Positions 36,947-48,935 of a DNA stretch of 64,000 bases are shown piece after piece. Position 1 is the stretch's first letter. Each line of letters begins with the position of its first letter. The DNA is taken from positions 1 to 64,000 of the forward strand of contig NZ_FNDP01000003.1 in assembly GCF_900100545.1 (NCBI RefSeq). Direction: 5' to 3'. A program made the translations under genes and the position numbers. Source of the stretch: Pseudobutyrivibrio sp. 49 (lineage in GTDB: Bacteria > Bacillota > Clostridia > Lachnospirales > Lachnospiraceae). The notes under the pieces were generated by a model, which saw nothing but the letters and a program-made list of their open reading frames with translations, searched no databases and was not told the origin of the DNA.

Positions 36947-36978
36947 TATTATACCCTGATAATACTTTACATTATTCT

Positions 36979-36998
36979 CACTTTAAATCATTAAAGTG
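36979..36998. promoter_or_regulatory. Palindrome upstream of the fumarase alpha gene
   Basis: CACTTTAA and TTAAAGTG are perfect 8-bp arms around ATCA. It lies between the gyrA terminator and the fumarase start, at the place expected for an operator. No match to a known regulator can be claimed. Confidence 0.45.
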
Positions 36999-37008
36999 TT
37001 TATTTAAC

Positions 37009-37044
37009 AAAAAAGGGACTGCTATCTAAATAAATAACAGCCCC
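37009..37044 (-). terminator. Terminator after gyrA
   Basis: On the minus strand GGGGCTGTTAT and ATAGCAGTCCC form an 11-bp stem with two G-U pairs, followed by TTTTTT. It ends the dnaN-to-gyrA transcript. Confidence 0.85.
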
Positions 37045-37063
37045 ATTGCTATTATGTTAAATA

Positions 37064-39598
37064 CTATTCTTCGGTTGTTGAACCTTCATTTAATTCTTCA
37101 ACCTCTTCTGCGAGTATTGTATCACTTTTTCTAACTTTTGCAATACTAATTAACTTAGTATTTTCTTTTAGATCAATTAATTTTACTCCAGAAGTAATTC
37201 TGCTAAGAAGAGTAGTACCAGCAACCTCAATTCTGATGATTGTACCTGCTGTATTTATAAGCATTACCTCGTCATCCTTTTCTACTGCCTTAGCACCAAT
37301 AAGATTACCTGTCTTCTCAGTAATCTTGTAACATTTAACACCCTTACCACCACGGTGGATAGTGTTAAATTCTGTCATAAGTGTACACTTACCAAGACCA
37401 TTTTCTGAAACAGTCATAAGGCTCTCACCCTGAGAGATAAGCTGCATTCCAATGATTTCATCATCAGCAGAAAGATTCATACCGATAACACCCATTGTTG
37501 CACGACCAGTCGGACGAACCTCAGTCTCGCTGAAGCGAATTGCCTGACCATACTTTGTAACCATGATTACATCTTCGTCACCATCAGTAAGCTTAACCTC
37601 GATAAGTGTATCGTCATCACGAAGAGTGATAGCTGTAAGACCATTCTTTCTGATATTGTCGTATTCAGTAATCTTTGTCTTCTTAACAAAACCATCAGCC
37701 GTAGCCATGAAGAGGTATTTATCCTCATGATAATCTTCGATAGGAATCATAGCTGTAATTTTTTCATCAGGCTGAAGCTGAAGAATATTAACAATTGCAA
37801 TTCCTCGGCTTGTACGGCTAGATTCTGGAATTTCGTACGCCTTTATACGATAAACTCGTCCTTTGTTTGTAAAGAAGAGGAGATAATCGTGAGAAGACAT
37901 CATGAGCATTTCGGTAACATAATCCTCATCGATGGTCTCCATACCCTTGATTCCCTTACCACCTCTATGCTGAGCCTTGAAGTTATCTTCGTTCATACGC
38001 TTGATATATCCAAGCTTTGTGAAGGTAACAACTGTATTAGTAACAGGAATCATATCCTCCATGCTGATATCGAACTCATCGAATCCGATAGATGTACGTC
38101 TGTCGTCACCGTACTTATCAGCGATTTCTGTAATTTCAGTTTTGATTACACCGAGAAGAATCTTCTCATCACCTAAGATTGCCTTCAATTTTCCAATTAA
38201 AATCTGTAAATCATCATATTCCTTCTGAATCTTGTCACGCTCCAAACCTGTGAGAGCACGAAGACGCATATCAACAATAGCCTGTGCCTGAGCATCTGAA
38301 AGACCAAAACGCTCCATCAATGTGGCCTTTGCTGAATTTACATCAGCGGAACTTCTGATAATCTGAATTACTTCATCAATGTTATCAAGAGCAATGAGCA
38401 ATCCCTCTAAAATATGAGCGCGCTCCTCAGCCTTATTAAGCTCGAACTTAGTACGACGTGTTACAACATCCTTCTGATGGTCGAGGTAGTGCACAAGCAT
38501 CTGCTTAAGATTAAGAATCTTTGGCTGATTATTTACAAGTGCAAGCATAATAACACCGAAAGTATCCTGAAGCTGAGTGTGCTTGTAAAGCTGATTCAAA
38601 ATGATGTTAGGATTTACATCACGGCGAAGCTCGATACAAACACGGATACCTTCACGAGATGACTCATCACGAAGATCTGTGATTCCATCAATCTTTTTAT
38701 CCTTAACAAGCTTAGCGATATTCTCGATAAGTCTTGCTTTATTAACCATGTATGGAAGCTCAGTAACAACAATTCTGTTCTTACCATTATCCATAGGCTC
38801 GATTTCTGAAACTGCACGAACTCTAATTTTAGCACGTCCAGTTCTGTAAGCTTCTTCGATACCTGTCTTTCCAAGGATTACTCCACCAGTAGGAAAATCA
38901 GGTCCCTTTACAATATCAAGAAGCTCATCGATTTCTGTTTCTCTATCTTCTTCTACCTGGTTATCAATAATTTTATTTACAGCACCAATGATTTCACGAA
39001 GATTGTGAGGTGGAATATTGGTAGCCATACCTACAGCGATACCAGTAGTACCATTAACGAGAAGGTTAGGATAGCGGGCAGGAAGAACAGTTGGTTCCTT
39101 CTCAGTCTCATCAAAGTTTGGCATGAAATCTACGCCATCCATATCGATATCTTTACCAGTGGTGAATTTCTCATCCTTGTAATTGATACCGAACATAGTC
39201 ATAGAAATCTTAGAAAGACGAGCCTCTGTGTATCGCATAGCAGCGGCACCATCGCCATCCTCTGAACCAAAGTTTCCATGTCCATCTACAAGTGGGTAAC
39301 GAGTATTCCATTCCTGAGCCATATTAACTAGAGCTCCGTAAATAGAACTATCACCATGAGGGTGATATTTACCCATTGTATCACCGACAATACGTGCACA
39401 TTTTCTGTGTGGCTTGTCAGGACCATTGTTCAATTCAATCATAGAGAAGAGAACTCTACGCTGAACTGGTTTTAAACCATCTCTTACATCAGGAAGTGCA
39501 CGTGAGGCAATAACGCTCATGGCATAATCGATGTAACTGGTCTCCATTGTTTCTTTTAGATCAACATCATGAATGTTATCAAAAATTTTGTCGTCCAT
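37064..39598 (-). CDS. gyrA: DNA gyrase subunit A
   Basis: 844 residues. Introduces negative supercoils with GyrB. The catalytic Tyr is Tyr123 in AAMRYTEARLS. The C-terminal six-bladed pinwheel has the GyrA box near 560 (FKAQHRGGKGIKGM). Two points stand out. In the quinolone-resistance region (HPHGDSSIYGALVNMAQ) Ser84 is kept, but the position equivalent to E. coli Asp87 is Gly88. Also, between LSKI and VDF (132-156) there are about 11 more residues than in usual GyrA. The gene is 55 bp after gyrB, with a small GC hairpin in between. Confidence 0.97.
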   Translation of the reverse strand: MDDKIFDNIHDVDLKETMETSYIDYAMSVIASRALPDVRDGLKPVQRRVLFSMIELNNGPDKPHRKCARIVGDTMGKYHPHGDSSIYGALVNMAQEWNTRYPLVDGHGNFGSEDGDGAAAMRYTEARLSKISMTMFGINYKDEKFTTGKDIDMDGVDFMPNFDETEKEPTVLPARYPNLLVNGTTGIAVGMATNIPPHNLREIIGAVNKIIDNQVEEDRETEIDELLDIVKGPDFPTGGVILGKTGIEEAYRTGRAKIRVRAVSEIEPMDNGKNRIVVTELPYMVNKARLIENIAKLVKDKKIDGITDLRDESSREGIRVCIELRRDVNPNIILNQLYKHTQLQDTFGVIMLALVNNQPKILNLKQMLVHYLDHQKDVVTRRTKFELNKAEERAHILEGLLIALDNIDEVIQIIRSSADVNSAKATLMERFGLSDAQAQAIVDMRLRALTGLERDKIQKEYDDLQILIGKLKAILGDEKILLGVIKTEITEIADKYGDDRRTSIGFDEFDISMEDMIPVTNTVVTFTKLGYIKRMNEDNFKAQHRGGKGIKGMETIDEDYVTEMLMMSSHDYLLFFTNKGRVYRIKAYEIPESSRTSRGIAIVNILQLQPDEKITAMIPIEDYHEDKYLFMATADGFVKKTKITEYDNIRKNGLTAITLRDDDTLIEVKLTDGDEDVIMVTKYGQAIRFSETEVRPTGRATMGVIGMNLSADDEIIGMQLISQGESLMTVSENGLGKCTLMTEFNTIHRGGKGVKCYKITEKTGNLIGAKAVEKDDEVMLINTAGTIIRIEVAGTTLLSRITSGVKLIDLKENTKLISIAKVRKSDTILAEEVEELNEGSTTEE

Positions 39599-39623
39599 AG
39601 TTTTCCTTTATCTTTTGCTTTTT

Positions 39624-39636
39624 GGGGCGAAGCCCC
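39624..39636. repeat. Short GC hairpin between gyrB and gyrA
   Basis: GGGGC and GCCCC flank a 3-nt loop. On the minus (sense) strand it is followed by A residues rather than T, so it is not a terminator for gyrB. It may stabilise or punctuate the gyrB-gyrA mRNA. Confidence 0.4.
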
Positions 39637-39653
39637 GATTTTTATATAAAAAA

Positions 39654-42665
<3,012 letters not shown>

Positions 42666-42676
<11 letters not shown>

Positions 42677-42881
42677 TAGTAACTGTTACGCTTTCTCCAT
42701 TAAATTCTACAACATCACCTGGGTAAACCTTCTTACCTCGACGAGTTTCAACTTCGCCATTATACTTTACAAGACCATCTTCAATAACTTCTTTAGCCAT
42801 TGCACCTGATTCAACAAGGTTAGCAAGCTTAAGAAGCTGGCCTAATTTTATAAATTCATCTCTAATTTGAATCTTTTCCAT
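42666..42881 (-). CDS. yaaA: S4-domain RNA-binding protein YaaA
   Basis: 71 residues, a single S4 domain (IKLGQLLKLANLVESGAMAKEVIEDGLVKYNGE). A conserved small member of the dnaA-dnaN-yaaA-recF cluster, related to RlbA/YaaA of Bacillus and linked to ribosome assembly. One-base overlap with the dnaN stop. Confidence 0.93.
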
Positions 42882-43996
42882 TAATTTGCTCCTGGATTAT
42901 TAAAGTTTACAGGAAGAACAATGTAAATGAAGGAACCTTCATCATCCTTAATGAAGCATGGGCTCTTAGCATTAAGCATGTAAAGATTGATTTCTTCATC
43001 ATCTATAACCTTGAGGGCATCCATTACAAACTTTGGATTAAATCCAATCATAATATCCTTACCCTCTTTAACAATATCAATATCTTCATTCATTGAACCA
43101 ATAAATGATGAAATTGAAAGTGACATTGTAGATCCTGCAGCATTAACAATGATAGGTTTCTTATCTCCCTCGTTAACAAGGATAGTAGCTCTATCAATAC
43201 AATCAAAGAATTCTCTTTTATTAATCTTAATCTTTGTTTCATAATCAGCAGAAAGCATCTGCTCAATTTTGAAATATTCACCTTCAATGATTCTTGAAAC
43301 AACAGTAGTCTGATCAAACTCAAAAATAATGTGATTATCAGTAACGAAGATATTTACTTCATCATCAATACCACCATCTACAATCTTAATGATTTCGTTA
43401 AGTGTCTTCTTTGGAACAACAACTTTAACATCATCAGCTGGATTTTTAAGTTCAACATTTCTAATTGAAACTCTATGTCCATCAAGGGCAACAACCTTAA
43501 GCTTATTATCCTTAATTTCAATAAGCTCACCTGTCATCATCTTATTATTTTCATTATCAGCTACTGAGAAGATAGTCTGTCTAATGATATCTCTAAGAGT
43601 AAGCTGAGAAATAATGATTGGCTGGTTTCTCTGAATATTTGGAAGATAAGAGAAATCTTCACCAGATTTTCCTATAATGTCAAACTTAGCTTTTTCACAT
43701 GTGATTGATGTCTTATATGAAGAATCTGTTTCAATAGTAACTTCATTATCAGGAAGCTTTCTTACAATCTCAGAAAACTTCTTTGCATCAAGAGCTATGA
43801 TGCCTCTTTCAGAAATAGTTCCATTTACAATAGTTTCTATTCCTATTTCCATATCATTAGCAGTAAGTTTAATCTCTCCAGCTGAAGCATCAATAAGAAT
43901 GCATTCAAGTATTGCCATTGTAGTTCTTGTTGGAACCGCTTTTGAAACAATATTTACACCTTTAACAAGGTCGGATTTTTGACAAGTGATTTTCAT
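42881..43996 (-). CDS. dnaN: DNA polymerase III beta clamp
   Basis: 371 residues from the ATG at 43996, which has GGGAG 7 bp upstream; an in-frame TTG 18 bp earlier lies before that ribosome site and is rejected. Three DnaN domains with the usual N-terminus MKITCQKSDLVKGVNIVSKAV and C-terminal YIVLPV. It ends in NFNNPGAN, a few residues beyond the usual M-P-M/V-R-L type end. First gene of the dnaN-yaaA-recF-gyrB-gyrA run. Confidence 0.97.
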   Translation of the reverse strand: MKITCQKSDLVKGVNIVSKAVPTRTTMAILECILIDASAGEIKLTANDMEIGIETIVNGTISERGIIALDAKKFSEIVRKLPDNEVTIETDSSYKTSITCEKAKFDIIGKSGEDFSYLPNIQRNQPIIISQLTLRDIIRQTIFSVADNENNKMMTGELIEIKDNKLKVVALDGHRVSIRNVELKNPADDVKVVVPKKTLNEIIKIVDGGIDDEVNIFVTDNHIIFEFDQTTVVSRIIEGEYFKIEQMLSADYETKIKINKREFFDCIDRATILVNEGDKKPIIVNAAGSTMSLSISSFIGSMNEDIDIVKEGKDIMIGFNPKFVMDALKVIDDEEINLYMLNAKSPCFIKDDEGSFIYIVLPVNFNNPGAN

Positions 43997-44264
43997 TGGT
44001 GTTCTCCCTTTCAAAAAAAATAAATAAAATATATATTCTTAGTACTCTTATTATAGGTTGTGGATTTGTATATAACTGTGAAACCCCAGTATCTACACGT
44101 AAAACATGGTCTAATAACTTTTAAAAATCTGTGAATTAATTATTGATAATGTATGGATAGTTTGTGAATAAAAATTGTCTAAATTTTTAAATATCTACCG
44201 TTTTGGAAAGTGATTAACATATTGTTCACAGATTATCCATAATGTTATTAACAAGTTTTCCACA
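43997..44264. other. dnaA-dnaN intergenic part of oriC
   Basis: 268 bp, AT-rich. It holds DnaA-box-like sites: TTATTCACA at 44163-44171 (minus strand, fits TTATNCACA), TTTTCCACA at 44256-44264, a TTATCCATA-like site at 44233-44241, and TGTGGATTT near 44059. A minus-strand TATAAT near 44050 is a possible -10 for dnaN, without a good -35. With the boxes upstream of dnaA this gives a bipartite origin as in Bacillus. Confidence 0.65.
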
Positions 44265-45647
44265 TTAATTTGGATTAATCTTTTTCTTAATAGTTTCTAC
44301 GAGATTCTTTGTATTCTCATCTTTTTCAATTTCTTCACCGATTTTATTTGCACCGTGAATAATTGTTGAATGATCTCGTCCACCTAGTAAGGAACCAATT
44401 GCCTGAAGAGAGCAATCAGTCATTGTATTGCATAAATACATAGCAATCTGTCTAGGTCTTGCAACATTACTAGATCTATTTTTAGAAGCCATCTGATCAA
44501 CTGTAAGATTAAAGTGCTCTGATACAACTTCTATAATAAGCTGTGGTGTTATTTCTCTTGAAACATTTGGAGATATAAAGTTCTGTAATTCTCTTTCAGC
44601 AATCTCCATTGTGATATCTATTTTTTCAAGTCTAGAGAAGGCAATTAGCTTATTTAATGCACCCTCGATTTCTCTAATGTTTGACTGAATATTTTCAGCA
44701 ATGTACTTTCTTATTGATTCATCTAGATTGAAGTTTTTATCTTCAACCTTCTTATTAAGAATAGCCATACGTGTTTCATAATCTGGATATCCAATATCAG
44801 CCATAAGCCCCATATCGAATCTTGATTTGAAACGATCATCCAAAGTCTCCATATCCTTAGGTGGCTTATCTGATGAAATAACTATTTGTTTACCCATGGC
44901 ATGAAGTGCATTAAAGGTATGGAAGAATTCTTCCTGAGTTGCTTCCTTTCCTATAATAAACTGAATATCATCTACCATAAGAACATCAACAGTTCTGTAT
45001 TTATCTCTAAAACGCTGCATAGCAGTAGCATTAGAATTAGCTCTCATGTTTTCAATAACTTCGTTTGTGAATTCTTCTGAAGTTACATATAAGATATGAG
45101 TGTTAGGATTTTGATTTTCGATATAATTTCCAATTGCCTGCATCAAATGAGTTTTACCAAGTCCAGGTCCTCCATATATATAGAGGGGATTGTAAAATTC
45201 ACCAGGTGATTCTGCTACCGCAAGTGCTGCAGTCTGGGCAAATCTATTATTTCTACCTACGACGAAATTATCAAAAGTAAACTTTGGATTAATAGTAGTA
45301 TTGCCAATTTTCTTTTCATTATATGTTGGAGCTTCTTCTATATTAATATTTACATTTTTTTCTTTTTTGATTTGATTTGCATTATCCTGAGAGATAACTA
45401 AGATTTCATCGAATTGAATACCTGTGATTTCTGCGATTGTAACTTTAAGTGGTGTAGCATATTTTCTTGTTACGTAACTAAGAGTCATTGTATTTTGATC
45501 ACCACTGTAAGTAAGATATAATTTATTATCTTCTATTTGAAATAATTCCAGAGGTTTGATCCAAGAATCATAAGATACATCTGTGATAGCGTATTCATTT
45601 TTTAAATAGGAAAGTATCTCTTCCCATTTCTTAACAATTTCTTCCAT
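44265..45647 (-). CDS. dnaA: Chromosomal replication initiator DnaA
   Basis: 460 residues. Domain I at the N-terminus (SYDSWIKPLELF), a variable domain II, then AAA+ domain III with Walker A GGPGLGKTHLM and Walker B VLMVDDIQFI. The domain IV helix-turn-helix contains ARPRQIAMYLCNTMTDCSLQAIGSLLGGRDHSTIIHG, which reads TTATNCACA boxes. Such boxes lie on both sides of the gene, so autoregulation is likely. Confidence 0.98.
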   Translation of the reverse strand: MEEIVKKWEEILSYLKNEYAITDVSYDSWIKPLELFQIEDNKLYLTYSGDQNTMTLSYVTRKYATPLKVTIAEITGIQFDEILVISQDNANQIKKEKNVNINIEEAPTYNEKKIGNTTINPKFTFDNFVVGRNNRFAQTAALAVAESPGEFYNPLYIYGGPGLGKTHLMQAIGNYIENQNPNTHILYVTSEEFTNEVIENMRANSNATAMQRFRDKYRTVDVLMVDDIQFIIGKEATQEEFFHTFNALHAMGKQIVISSDKPPKDMETLDDRFKSRFDMGLMADIGYPDYETRMAILNKKVEDKNFNLDESIRKYIAENIQSNIREIEGALNKLIAFSRLEKIDITMEIAERELQNFISPNVSREITPQLIIEVVSEHFNLTVDQMASKNRSSNVARPRQIAMYLCNTMTDCSLQAIGSLLGGRDHSTIIHGANKIGEEIEKDENTKNLVETIKKKINPN

Positions 45648-45685
45648 ATATAGTCCCTTTTATCCACAATTTTAAACTATTTACT

Positions 45686-45714
45686 ATTCTAAACTAAATA
45701 AGGCATTTTAGCAA
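45686..45714 (-). promoter_or_regulatory. dnaA promoter
   Basis: On the minus strand TTGCTA, a 17-nt spacer, TAGAAT, about 40 bp before the dnaA start. A DnaA box at 45660-45668 lies in the leader, fitting self-repression. Confidence 0.7.
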
Positions 45715-46053
45715 TATTTACTATAAGAATGGTGTAGGGGATTGTTTAAGAAAAAAAGAGGCTTATTTTTGAAATTTGAGCCTGTATTTAGCCTGTTAAT
45801 ATTTATCCACAACTGTCTATTTTTCTTATCCACAGAATTATGTATTTATTTTACAATAATTGTTATATTAAATGTGGATAAATTAAAATTAATCCCATTT
45901 TATCCACATAGTTTTCCACACATTGTAGATAACATTTTATTTTTTTTATAGCTTTGAACACAACATTTAGTATTCAAAATTTGTAAAAATATTAAGATAT
46001 TGTGTTTTTTAGTTATCCACAATGAATTCTATATTTAAATATCCGTTTTTTTA

Positions 46054-46082
46054 TTGACTTTATAGGCTTTTGCCTTTATAAT
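46054..46082 (+). promoter_or_regulatory. rpmH promoter
   Basis: TTGACT, a 17-nt spacer, perfect TATAAT. It drives rpmH and probably rnpA-yidD-yidC-jag. The -35 lies 33 bp after the last DnaA box. Confidence 0.85.
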
Positions 46083-46122
46083 TTCAACTGATGTTTTCTC
46101 ATAAAGAGGAGGTGGATATATT

Positions 46123-46257
46123 ATGAAGATGACATATCAACCAAAAAAGAGACAGAGATCCAAAGTTCATGGATTTAGATCTAGAATGAGCACAGCAGGC
46201 GGACGTAAGGTACTTGCTGCTAGACGTGCAAAAGGAAGAAAGAAGTTATCAGCTTAG
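46123..46257 (+). CDS. rpmH: 50S ribosomal protein L34
   Basis: 44 residues, translated by hand: [18 protein letters not shown] at the start and KGRKKLSA at the end, with the conserved R-M-x-T-x-x-G-R-x-V-L-x-x-R-R core. Ribosome site GAGGAGGTG before ATG. Position beside oriC and before rnpA is the conserved bacterial arrangement. Confidence 0.98.
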   Translation: MKMTYQPKKRQRSKVHGFRSRMSTAGGRKVLAARRAKGRKKLSA

Positions 46258-46305
46258 GCCACAGACCATGTGGTCTTTCTTTCTATTTAAAGGAAAATAT
46301 TTGTT

Positions 46306-46644
46306 ATGGAATTTAGTGAATCATTAAAAAAGAATAAAGACTTCACTCAAGTATACAGAAGAGGTGTGTCTAAAGCTAACCGCCAGCTCGTTATGTATAT
46401 TTACCATAATAATACAGATCGAAATCGCATTGGAATTTCTGTTAGTAAAAAGGTTGGAAATTCGGTAGTTAGGCATCATTTGACGAGACTGATAAGAGAA
46501 AGTTATAGACTAAATGAAGAGATGTTCAATAGTGGTTTGGACATTGTAGTCGTTGTGAGAGAGGCCGCAGCTTCTGCTAATTTCGATGAGATACAAAAAT
46601 CTTTGCTTCATCTTGCAAATCTTCACAAAGTAACTCGAAAATAA
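46306..46644 (+). CDS. rnpA: Ribonuclease P protein component
   Basis: 112 residues. Basic protein that binds RNase P RNA for tRNA 5' maturation. N-terminal LKKNKDFTQVYRRGVSKAN and the core RIGISVSKKVGNSVVRHHLTRLIRESYR, in which the usual R-N-R motif reads R-H-H. The C-terminal DIVVVVREAA strand is normal. Confidence 0.96.
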   Translation: MEFSESLKKNKDFTQVYRRGVSKANRQLVMYIYHNNTDRNRIGISVSKKVGNSVVRHHLTRLIRESYRLNEEMFNSGLDIVVVVREAAASANFDEIQKSLLHLANLHKVTRK

Positions 46645-46677
46645 TTGGAATTATCATTTCCATTGTGTTGAATAAGT

Positions 46678-46890
46678 ATGTTGAAGAGACTATTTATATT
46701 TTTAATTAAGTTTTACCAAAAATATATATCTCCAATAAAAACTACTAAATGTCCTTATTGCCCTAGCTGTTCAAATTATGGCCTTCAGGCGGTTGAAAAG
46801 TATGGCGCTATTAAGGGTGGTGGTTTGGCTTTGTGGCGTATAGTTCGTTGTAATCCTTTTTCTCATGGTGGATATGATCCAGTTCCATAA
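46678..46890 (+). CDS. yidD: Membrane protein insertion efficiency factor YidD
   Basis: 70 residues. [32 protein letters not shown] and the C-terminal [17 protein letters not shown] are the family signature, with conserved Cys residues. It is between rnpA and yidC, where it assists YidC-dependent insertion. Confidence 0.96.
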   Translation: MLKRLFIFLIKFYQKYISPIKTTKCPYCPSCSNYGLQAVEKYGAIKGGGLALWRIVRCNPFSHGGYDPVP

Positions 46891-46908
46891 AAAACTGGAG
46901 GTTTTACA

Positions 46909-48183
46909 TTGAGCGAGCTTTTATTAACCGCTTATAACGGTTCAATCTTAGGACCTATCGCTAAGGTTCTTGGTTGGTTCATGGACAAGATTTATATTCT
47001 TCTTGCTTCTATTGGTATTGAGAATATAGCTCTTACTATCATTATTTTTACAATCTTTATTTATCTTTGTATGTTCCCTCTTACATATAAGCAGCAGAAG
47101 TTTGCTGTTCTTACACGTAAGATGCAGCCTGAGATGAAGGCTATTCAGGATAAGTATAAAGGTAAAAAGGATCAAGCCTCTATGCAGGCTCAGCAGAGTG
47201 AAACTCAGGCACTTTATGATAAATACGGCATTTCTCCTACAGGTAGCTGTGTTTACATGTTAATCCAGATGCCTATTCTTTTTGCGCTTTATAGAGTTTT
47301 CTATAATGTTCCAGCTTACATTTCTTCTGTAAAGAATGTATTTACAGAGCTTGTAAATGGTATTATGGCTACTGATGGTTTTGCAAAGACTATGCAAACT
47401 ATCTATGAAGAGTCTGGTGTTAAGAATCTTAAGCCTGATTTTACAGCAGCAGATACCTCTGTTGTATCAGATTCTATTATTGATGTACTTTATAAGCTTC
47501 CAACAGCAGGTTGGGAAGCTGTTACTTCTAATTTTCCTGATTTAGCTTCTTCTGTTGATACAGTTGTTGCTAAGCTTGAGAAGATTAATTACTTATTTGT
47601 TCTTAATATTTCAGATACTCCACTTAACCTTATTAAGGATGGTTGGTCATCTAATACTAAGAATTTTGGTCTTATTATTTGTGCATTGCTTATTCCTGTT
47701 TGCTCATATCTTTCACAGATGGCAAATATTAAGCTTACACCTCAGTCTACAGAGGGACAGTCAGAGCAGATGGCTCAGCAGATGAAGACAATGAATCTTA
47801 TGATGCCACTTATGTCTCTTTTCATCTGTTTCTCAGTTCCTGTAGGTCTTGGTCTTTACTGGATAGCTGGTGCTGTTGTTCGTATTATTCAGCAGTACTT
47901 CTTAAATAAGCACTTCGAGAAGATTGATCTTGAGAGTATTATTGAGAAGAATAAAGAAAAGGCTGCAGCTAAGGCTGAAAAGCGTGGCATTCGTCAGGCT
48001 CAGATTTATGAGGCTGCTCGTATGAGCACAAAAGCAGCTACTATGACTGAAAAAGCTAATATGCTTTCAGATGATTCTGATACTCTTAAGAAGGCTGAAG
48101 AGTTTAGATCTAAGGCTAGTAGCGGTTCACTTGCTTCAAAAGCAAACCTTGTTAAAGAATTTAACGAGATGAATAATAAATAG
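46909..48183 (+). CDS. yidC: Membrane protein insertase YidC
   Basis: 424 residues from a TTG start placed 8 bp after GGAGG. Five to six TM helices, with the hydrophilic-groove region MFPLTYKQQKFAVLTRKMQPEMKAIQDKYKG after the first core TM. There is no lipobox, unlike Bacillus SpoIIIJ. A long insertion around 150-215 faces outside. The C-terminal cytoplasmic tail (330-424) is a charged helix that may bind ribosomes. Confidence 0.94.
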   Translation: MSELLLTAYNGSILGPIAKVLGWFMDKIYILLASIGIENIALTIIIFTIFIYLCMFPLTYKQQKFAVLTRKMQPEMKAIQDKYKGKKDQASMQAQQSETQALYDKYGISPTGSCVYMLIQMPILFALYRVFYNVPAYISSVKNVFTELVNGIMATDGFAKTMQTIYEESGVKNLKPDFTAADTSVVSDSIIDVLYKLPTAGWEAVTSNFPDLASSVDTVVAKLEKINYLFVLNISDTPLNLIKDGWSSNTKNFGLIICALLIPVCSYLSQMANIKLTPQSTEGQSEQMAQQMKTMNLMMPLMSLFICFSVPVGLGLYWIAGAVVRIIQQYFLNKHFEKIDLESIIEKNKEKAAAKAEKRGIRQAQIYEAARMSTKAATMTEKANMLSDDSDTLKKAEEFRSKASSGSLASKANLVKEFNEMNNK

Positions 48184-48197
48184 GGGGGAACTTAATA

Positions 48198-48827
48198 ATG
48201 GAATTTAAAGAGTTTACTGGTAAGACTGTTGATGATGCCCTTACTAATGCAACAGTTTCATTAGGTGTAACTTCTAGCGAAATCAAATATGAAGTAATTG
48301 AAGAAGGAAGCTCAGGTTTCCTTGGAATTGGTTCTAAAGAAGCTATCATTAAGGTAGTAATTTCTGCTGATGAAGATCCAAAGCAGGTTGCTAAGGAATT
48401 CCTTAATGGTGTATTTGAGGCTATGCAGCTTGAAGTTAATATTTCAATGGAGTTCAACGAGGAAGATGATACTCTTTTAATCGACCTTGCAGGTCCAGAG
48501 ATGGGTGTATTAATTGGTAAGCGTGGACAGACACTTGATTCTTTACAGTATCTTACAAACTTAGCTGTTAATCGTTCTTCTGAAAAGTATACAAGAGTTA
48601 AGATTGATACAGAGGATTACAGACGTCGTAGAAAAGAGACTTTAGAAAATCTTGCAAAGAATATGGCTAGCAAGGTTAAGAGAACAAAGAAGGCTGTTAC
48701 TCTTGAAGCTATGAATCCTTATGAGAGACGTATTATTCATTCAGCACTTCAGAATGATAATAACGTTACAACTCATTCAGAGGGTGAAGAGCCATATCGC
48801 TACGTAGTAATTACACTTAAGAAATAA
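48198..48827 (+). CDS. jag: Jag/KhpB RNA-binding protein
   Basis: 209 residues. A Jag-N domain (1-50: FTGKTVDDALTNATVSLGV, GFLGIGSKEA) is followed by a KH domain with VLIGKRGQTLDSLQYL and a C-terminal R3H domain (NPYERRIIHSAL with HSEGEEPYRYVVI). SpoIIIJ-associated protein; in other Firmicutes it works with KhpA in post-transcriptional control of cell elongation. It is 15 bp after yidC and is followed by a terminator. Confidence 0.95.
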   Translation: MEFKEFTGKTVDDALTNATVSLGVTSSEIKYEVIEEGSSGFLGIGSKEAIIKVVISADEDPKQVAKEFLNGVFEAMQLEVNISMEFNEEDDTLLIDLAGPEMGVLIGKRGQTLDSLQYLTNLAVNRSSEKYTRVKIDTEDYRRRRKETLENLAKNMASKVKRTKKAVTLEAMNPYERRIIHSALQNDNNVTTHSEGEEPYRYVVITLKK

Positions 48828-48841
48828 TCTTTTGATTTTTT

Positions 48842-48883
48842 AGGGTTAGTCTTATAATTAGACTAACCCTTGTTGTTTGTTTT
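48842..48883 (+). terminator. Terminator after jag
   Basis: AGGGTTAGTC and GACTAACCCT form a 10-bp perfect stem with a 9-nt loop, followed by a T/G-rich stretch. It separates the rpmH-jag unit from mnmE. Confidence 0.75.
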
Positions 48884-48935
48884 ATAGAATTTATAAGTCT
48901 TATATGCTCTATAAGATGAATAATTGGAGGCTATT

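Larger units (their letters stand above)
45648..46122. other. Replication origin oriC (dnaA-rpmH region)
   Basis: 475 bp without a gene. Exact TTATCCACA boxes lie at 45660-45668, 45803-45811, 45826-45834, 45900-45908 and 46013-46021 on the plus strand and at 45873-45881 on the minus strand. Weaker sites are TTTTCCACA at 45912-45920 and TTATCTACA at 45924-45932 (minus). The stretch 45933-46012 is extremely AT-rich and is the likely unwinding element. Divergent promoters for dnaA and rpmH flank the array. Confidence 0.93.

Noticed and set aside
37009-37044. CRISPR-like or regulatory repeat before fumarase
   Set aside because: The hairpin with a following T-run is a plain terminator of gyrA.
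45742-45951. Plus-strand 69-codon frame inside oriC
   Set aside because: It is made of DnaA boxes and AT-rich spacer; no ribosome site and Phe/Ile/Leu-biased content.
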